DNA of 64,000 nucleotides from Atkinsonella hypoxylon. Taxonomy: Eukaryota; Ascomycota; Sordariomycetes; Hypocreales; Clavicipitaceae. Positions 60,401 through 64,000 of the stretch are shown in pieces; the first letter of the stretch is position 1, and every line of letters begins with the position of its first letter. Made by a program: the position numbers and the translations under genes. Under the pieces are notes generated by a model, which did no database searches, had not been told where the DNA came from, and worked only from the letters and a program-made list of their open reading frames with translations. The stretch lies in the NCBI GenBank assembly GCA_000729835.1, contig JFHB01000084.1, positions 1 through 64,000 on the forward strand. The letters are read 5' to 3'.

Positions 60401-62745
60401 TAAGTAGCAGCTAATTCTAGGAGCTTCTTATAGGAAGAAGAAGCAGTAGTAGGAGAATTACTACTAGAATTATCATTAGAGCTAGCTTCCTGTTGCTCCC
60501 TATCTTGCGAGATCTCTTAAGAACTACGGGCCTCGTTTAAGGGATCTAGATAGCTACTTCCTCTAATATCCAGCAACTTAGGATTTAGACCTTCTAAATC
60601 CCTGTTATTAGAAGGAATCTAACTAGGAGCCCGTTTAGGAACTAGGGCTAATAGCTCTATAGCATTATTATTAGTATTATCTACTTCTTCTTCTTTAAAG
60701 TTAGATAATTCCTCAATTTAGCTATATTCCTCTAGATTAAAACTAGGCTGTTGAGGGATTTGAACCTCTATAGGATAACTAGCATTATAACCGCTATTAT
60801 AACTATTGCTAGCTAGAAATCCCATATAAGAGAGATTAGCGTGGTTTTTACACACTCTAGGGGTCTCTTGCCCCTTAAGCTGTAAGAAGAAACCATACTT
60901 TTTGGGATTTAGAAGCCTACAGCAGCTTCTATTAGCTAGAAATAGCTGATTTCTAAGGAGAGTGCTCTCTATTAAATAGTGCTTTAGACTACTAATTAGG
61001 TTGGTATCTAAACCTAGGCAATATAGAGCATCCTTTAGAGCTAAAGGCCTGTATTTAGCTGGATTTATACTAATTAGTACCTGGAATACAGCAGTTCCCT
61101 GTCCTTTAGGATAAATAGGACCTCCTCTAGTAGCAATAGGCGCGGTTTTACCCTTTTTTATAGGCTTAAAAGTCCTAAAAAATGCCTTATTGTTAACTAT
61201 ATAACAGGTAGAACCTGTATCGTATAGTAAGGAGTTTTTAATTATTCTATTTAAATAGTTAAAAGAAGGGGTATTATTACTAGTAGTACTAGTATTACTA
61301 GTAGTGGATTCTGTATCTAAATTGTAAGAATCATTACTACTAGAACTGCTAGAATCATTAGATTCTATAGTATCCTGGTTGCTAGTAGATAGGTTATAAC
61401 AACCTATAGTAAAAGCAGCTTCTCCATCCTTATTCCTAGAATTTTTGTTACTTCTTCTTCGGCCCTTCTACTTCTTCTTATTCTTAGAGGCTTTATCTTA
61501 ATCTTTTTCTTTAGAGGCATTAGAATCGTTAGAATTAGAATCGGAATTCTTCTTCTAATTAGGAGGATTCTTTCCTTAGCTAGCTTTATTATTATTAAAA
61601 CCATTAGAATTAGAAGCTTTATAACTAAGAGCCTTAGATATAGAGGAGCTTTTATCTCTTTATTCTTCTAATAAGTTAGCTATAAGGAACTATAAATTCA
61701 GCATTTTTACAGATAGACCTTGTGCTCTAGTAGCTCTAATAGAATATTGCTGCCTTTTAGCCTAGCTAGGGAAGGTCTTCTTTAAAGCATTAATATAATA
61801 ATTTACCTAGTCAATAGAATTAATAGCTACACTATAGAGCTATAGTCTAGCTAGTAAATTATTAAATTTAGCATTAAAGGCCTCTAAAGATCCCTTATAG
61901 TTTAAAAACGATAAGTTGTAATAACTAGTATATAGCGTACTACGTTGTATTTCAGCACTCTACAAATACTGCCTAACTAGAACGTTATAGGCATCTATAG
62001 GGGACTTATGCTAGCTTATAGCAGCTTAAGGTCCAGATTGGCAACTATCTCTTATAATTATAAGGATAATAGCTTGCTCTAAATCTACTAATGTACTAGC
62101 TATACTAGGATTATTAATAAATTAAGGGAATCCTAGTGCTCTAAATTAAATAGTTAAAGCTTACTTCTACTGTTTAAAATTTTTAGGGCCTTTTAGCTTA
62201 GCAGCCTCTAGAATTAAGTAGACCTTCTTATTTAACTCTTTTATAGTGCCTTCATTAAAAGTAGGCAGAAAAGTAGCACTATTAGAGGAACTAGAAGGTT
62301 TAGGGGCTTTAAAAGAGACTTTAGAAGCTCTTTTAGAAGTAATAGGATCTACTACCTTAGAGGGAGACCCTATAGAGAGATTACCTATAGATGTAATTAT
62401 AGTATCTAATTTACTTAGTAAATCAGCTATATTACCTTCATTTTAGCTTTATTTTGCTTTACTATACCTAATAAATCTATTTAGGGTCTCTTGTTGCTTA
62501 TCCATTTAAGCTTTTAGATTAGCTTATACATTATAGACTTACACTACTCTTTTAGAAGCTAATCTAGCTTCTTTTAGAGCCTTCTCAGCTGTATAATCTT
62601 CTTTATTAGAAGAGGAATCTACTAGCTGAGGGAGGGATCTAGCTAGACTAGGAAAGCTAGTAGCAGCAGCTGTAGCTAGTGTACTAGAACCACTACCCCG
62701 TTTAGGGCTTATGCTCTTTCCCTTGCCTGTTCCTTTTAGTGCCAT
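57466..62745 (-). pseudogene. Copia-4 gag-pol remnant, best-preserved copy
   Basis: Minus frame of 1,759 codons from an intact ATG at 62745 (MALKGTGKGKS) to a stop at 57466-57468, with length a multiple of three. The first 68 codons are open. The protease near 61220 keeps DTGST. The RT active site at 58477-58488 reads YVDN. Many TAG/TAA remain, so it is inactive, but it is the best template for the family's ancestral layout. Confidence 0.9.
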
Positions 62746-63677
62746 TTTAAGGGCTTAAAATATAGCTAATTTAACGCTCTTTATAGCTAATTATAGCCTA
62801 AATTACAGTGGAAATAGTAGTAAATAACAGTAATAATTCTTACTAAATATAGGCTAGAAGTGCCCTATATCTTTAGAAATTATACTGAGATTTTTCTCCA
62901 ATTTCTTTCGTAATAGGTATAACGAGCTCTAAAGGCTGCGTTATATCGCGATCTATATGCGCATACAATTTGTATAGCAGACTAGATTAACAAGCGGTCG
63001 CGAGAGGCATAAAACACAGGTTCTAGCTATTTTTAGCTAAAAAATTCAGGAGATTCTTCTCTAATTAGGTTCTAATAAATCAGTGGAGACCTAGGCACAG
63101 CTAATTTAGGGATATCCAGCTAATTCCTACTTCAAAATCCCAACCAGTAGGATTACTACATAAATTAATTCTGCAACCGAAAACATAGGAATATCTACAA
63201 CAAGAGCTGTTAGGCGTGCACTACAAATTGTAGTATAGCCACTAACAGAGGTGTATAGGGTGCACAATATACAAGATAACAGCACAACAACAAGCAATGC
63301 AGTGCAGCGCTAAGCTTATTTCTTAATAGAAATAATTAATTAGGCAGTGCCTAATAAAACGATTCGCAGTGCAAATGTAATGTGTGCAAATGTGTATATT
63401 TTTGATGTTGTACAACAATAGAACCTAGCTATTAAGAATAGCTTCAAAAGTGTGTATGCACAGGGTGCATAGAACTAGTGCAGGAGGCACAGGGTAGGCA
63501 GAATAAAAACACCAGTATAGTGGCTAGCGATGTGTGTGCAGCAGGTATTAATAGCTTCCAGCAAGCTACTAATGGTTTTAGCAGCAATAGCTGCTAGCGC
63601 AGGTCTTAATATAGCTTCTAGTGGGTAATACAGTACACAATAGTAGATTTTCAGCGGGCTAACAGCTTGCAGATAGG

Positions 63678-63695
63678 TCTTTCGGGCTTATAACC
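63678..63695 (-). other. Copia-4 primer-binding site
   Basis: Minus strand GGTTATAAGCCCGAAAGA follows the 5' LTR; one further G to A compared with the other copies. Confidence 0.6.
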
Positions 63696-64000
63696 TATTG
63701 AAAATAATAGGGATTACAGGACTAGATAGAAGAGGGTAGTGGTCTCTTATATTTAGCACCTCTAATTGCTCCTAGCAATTATCACGTAGTGGAAGCAGCA
63801 GCAGCCTAAATTAAGCTGTAGTGTATAGTATAGATTACGTAGAGGCAATAGATAACTGTAATAGTGGTATCTTTATATTAAGAGCGCTGTAATAAACAGT
63901 AAGGGTAGGATCTTAAATCTTTCCAGTCCCTTATAGACCTACTAACTATATCGGCGGGCTATAGTCGCTAGAAGGGGCTTATAGGCTACTTTATAATTTC
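63696..64000 (-). repeat. Copia-4 5' LTR, partial
   Basis: Inner (3') end of the 5' LTR, beginning TATTGAAAATA on the + strand and running off the window. It matches the first 305 bases of 56570-57260 with scattered transitions. Confidence 0.9.

Larger units (their letters stand above)
56570..64000 (-). mobile_element. Copia-4: nearly complete Copia element, 5' LTR cut by window end
   Basis: Minus-strand element with its 3' LTR at 56570-57260 (691 bp) and the first ~305 bp of the 5' LTR's inner side at 63696-64000. Possible target duplication ATTAT is at 56565-56569; the other copy lies outside the window. It is the least mutated copy, keeping the gag ATG and the protease DTG. It lacks ~25 bp near the pol end that the other copies have. 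Confidence 0.93.

Noticed and set aside
1..64000. CRISPR array or bacterial-type operon
   Set aside because: No regularly spaced direct repeats with unique spacers. Introns, branch sites, LTR elements and RIP all show a fungal nuclear genome.

Overview
The window looks like a filamentous ascomycete (Pezizomycotina) genome with a two-compartment structure. Two AT-rich transposon graveyards (about 1-31,910 and 41,990-64,000) flank a roughly 10 kb island of normal base composition. The graveyards carry the mark of repeat-induced point mutation (RIP). CpA and TpG are strongly depleted while CpG survives, coding frames are broken almost only by TAG/TAA where CAG, CAA or TGG stood, and start ATGs have become ATA. 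Introns in the island have GTATGT-type donors and TACTAAC/CTGAC branch sites, as expected for this group. The species cannot be named from the sequence.

Left graveyard: a RIP-dead Gypsy element (Gypsy-C, +) at 1-4,950, then unassigned AT-rich DNA, then a nested stack. Gypsy-A (-, 9,195-30,543) contains a solo Copia LTR (11,023-11,728, target duplication CTAAG) and Copia-2 (-, 13,665-29,313, duplication ATTTC). Copia-2 is itself split by Copia-1 (+, 16,295-24,104, duplication AATAG). To the right lie the 3' end and LTR of another chromodomain Gypsy (Gypsy-D, +).

Gene island (about 31,910-41,990): a 58-residue two-exon gene with a seven-cysteine tail (34,261-34,509); tam41, the mitochondrial phosphatidate cytidylyltransferase (36,161-37,765, +); and a five-exon syp1/FCHo-type endocytic F-BAR/mu-homology adaptor (38,257-41,213, -), convergent with tam41. 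The intergenic DNA carries a dispersed TACTCCGTA/TACGGAGTA motif.

Right graveyard: Gypsy-B (+, from 42,674), same family as Gypsy-A, with a zinc knuckle and chromodomain, split by Copia-3 (-, 44,272-52,118, duplication ATTAC). After it come an unassigned degenerate stretch and Copia-4 (-, 56,570 to beyond the window end). All four Copia copies are one family: about 700 bp LTRs, one gag-pol frame of about 1,760 codons, and a primer site matching the anticodon arm of initiator tRNA-Met. In the seven reverse transcriptases that can be read, the second aspartate of the active site is lost, so no element here should be autonomous. The three island genes do not form a pathway. The main content is the nested insertion history, the RIP pattern and the unlabelled cysteine-tail gene.
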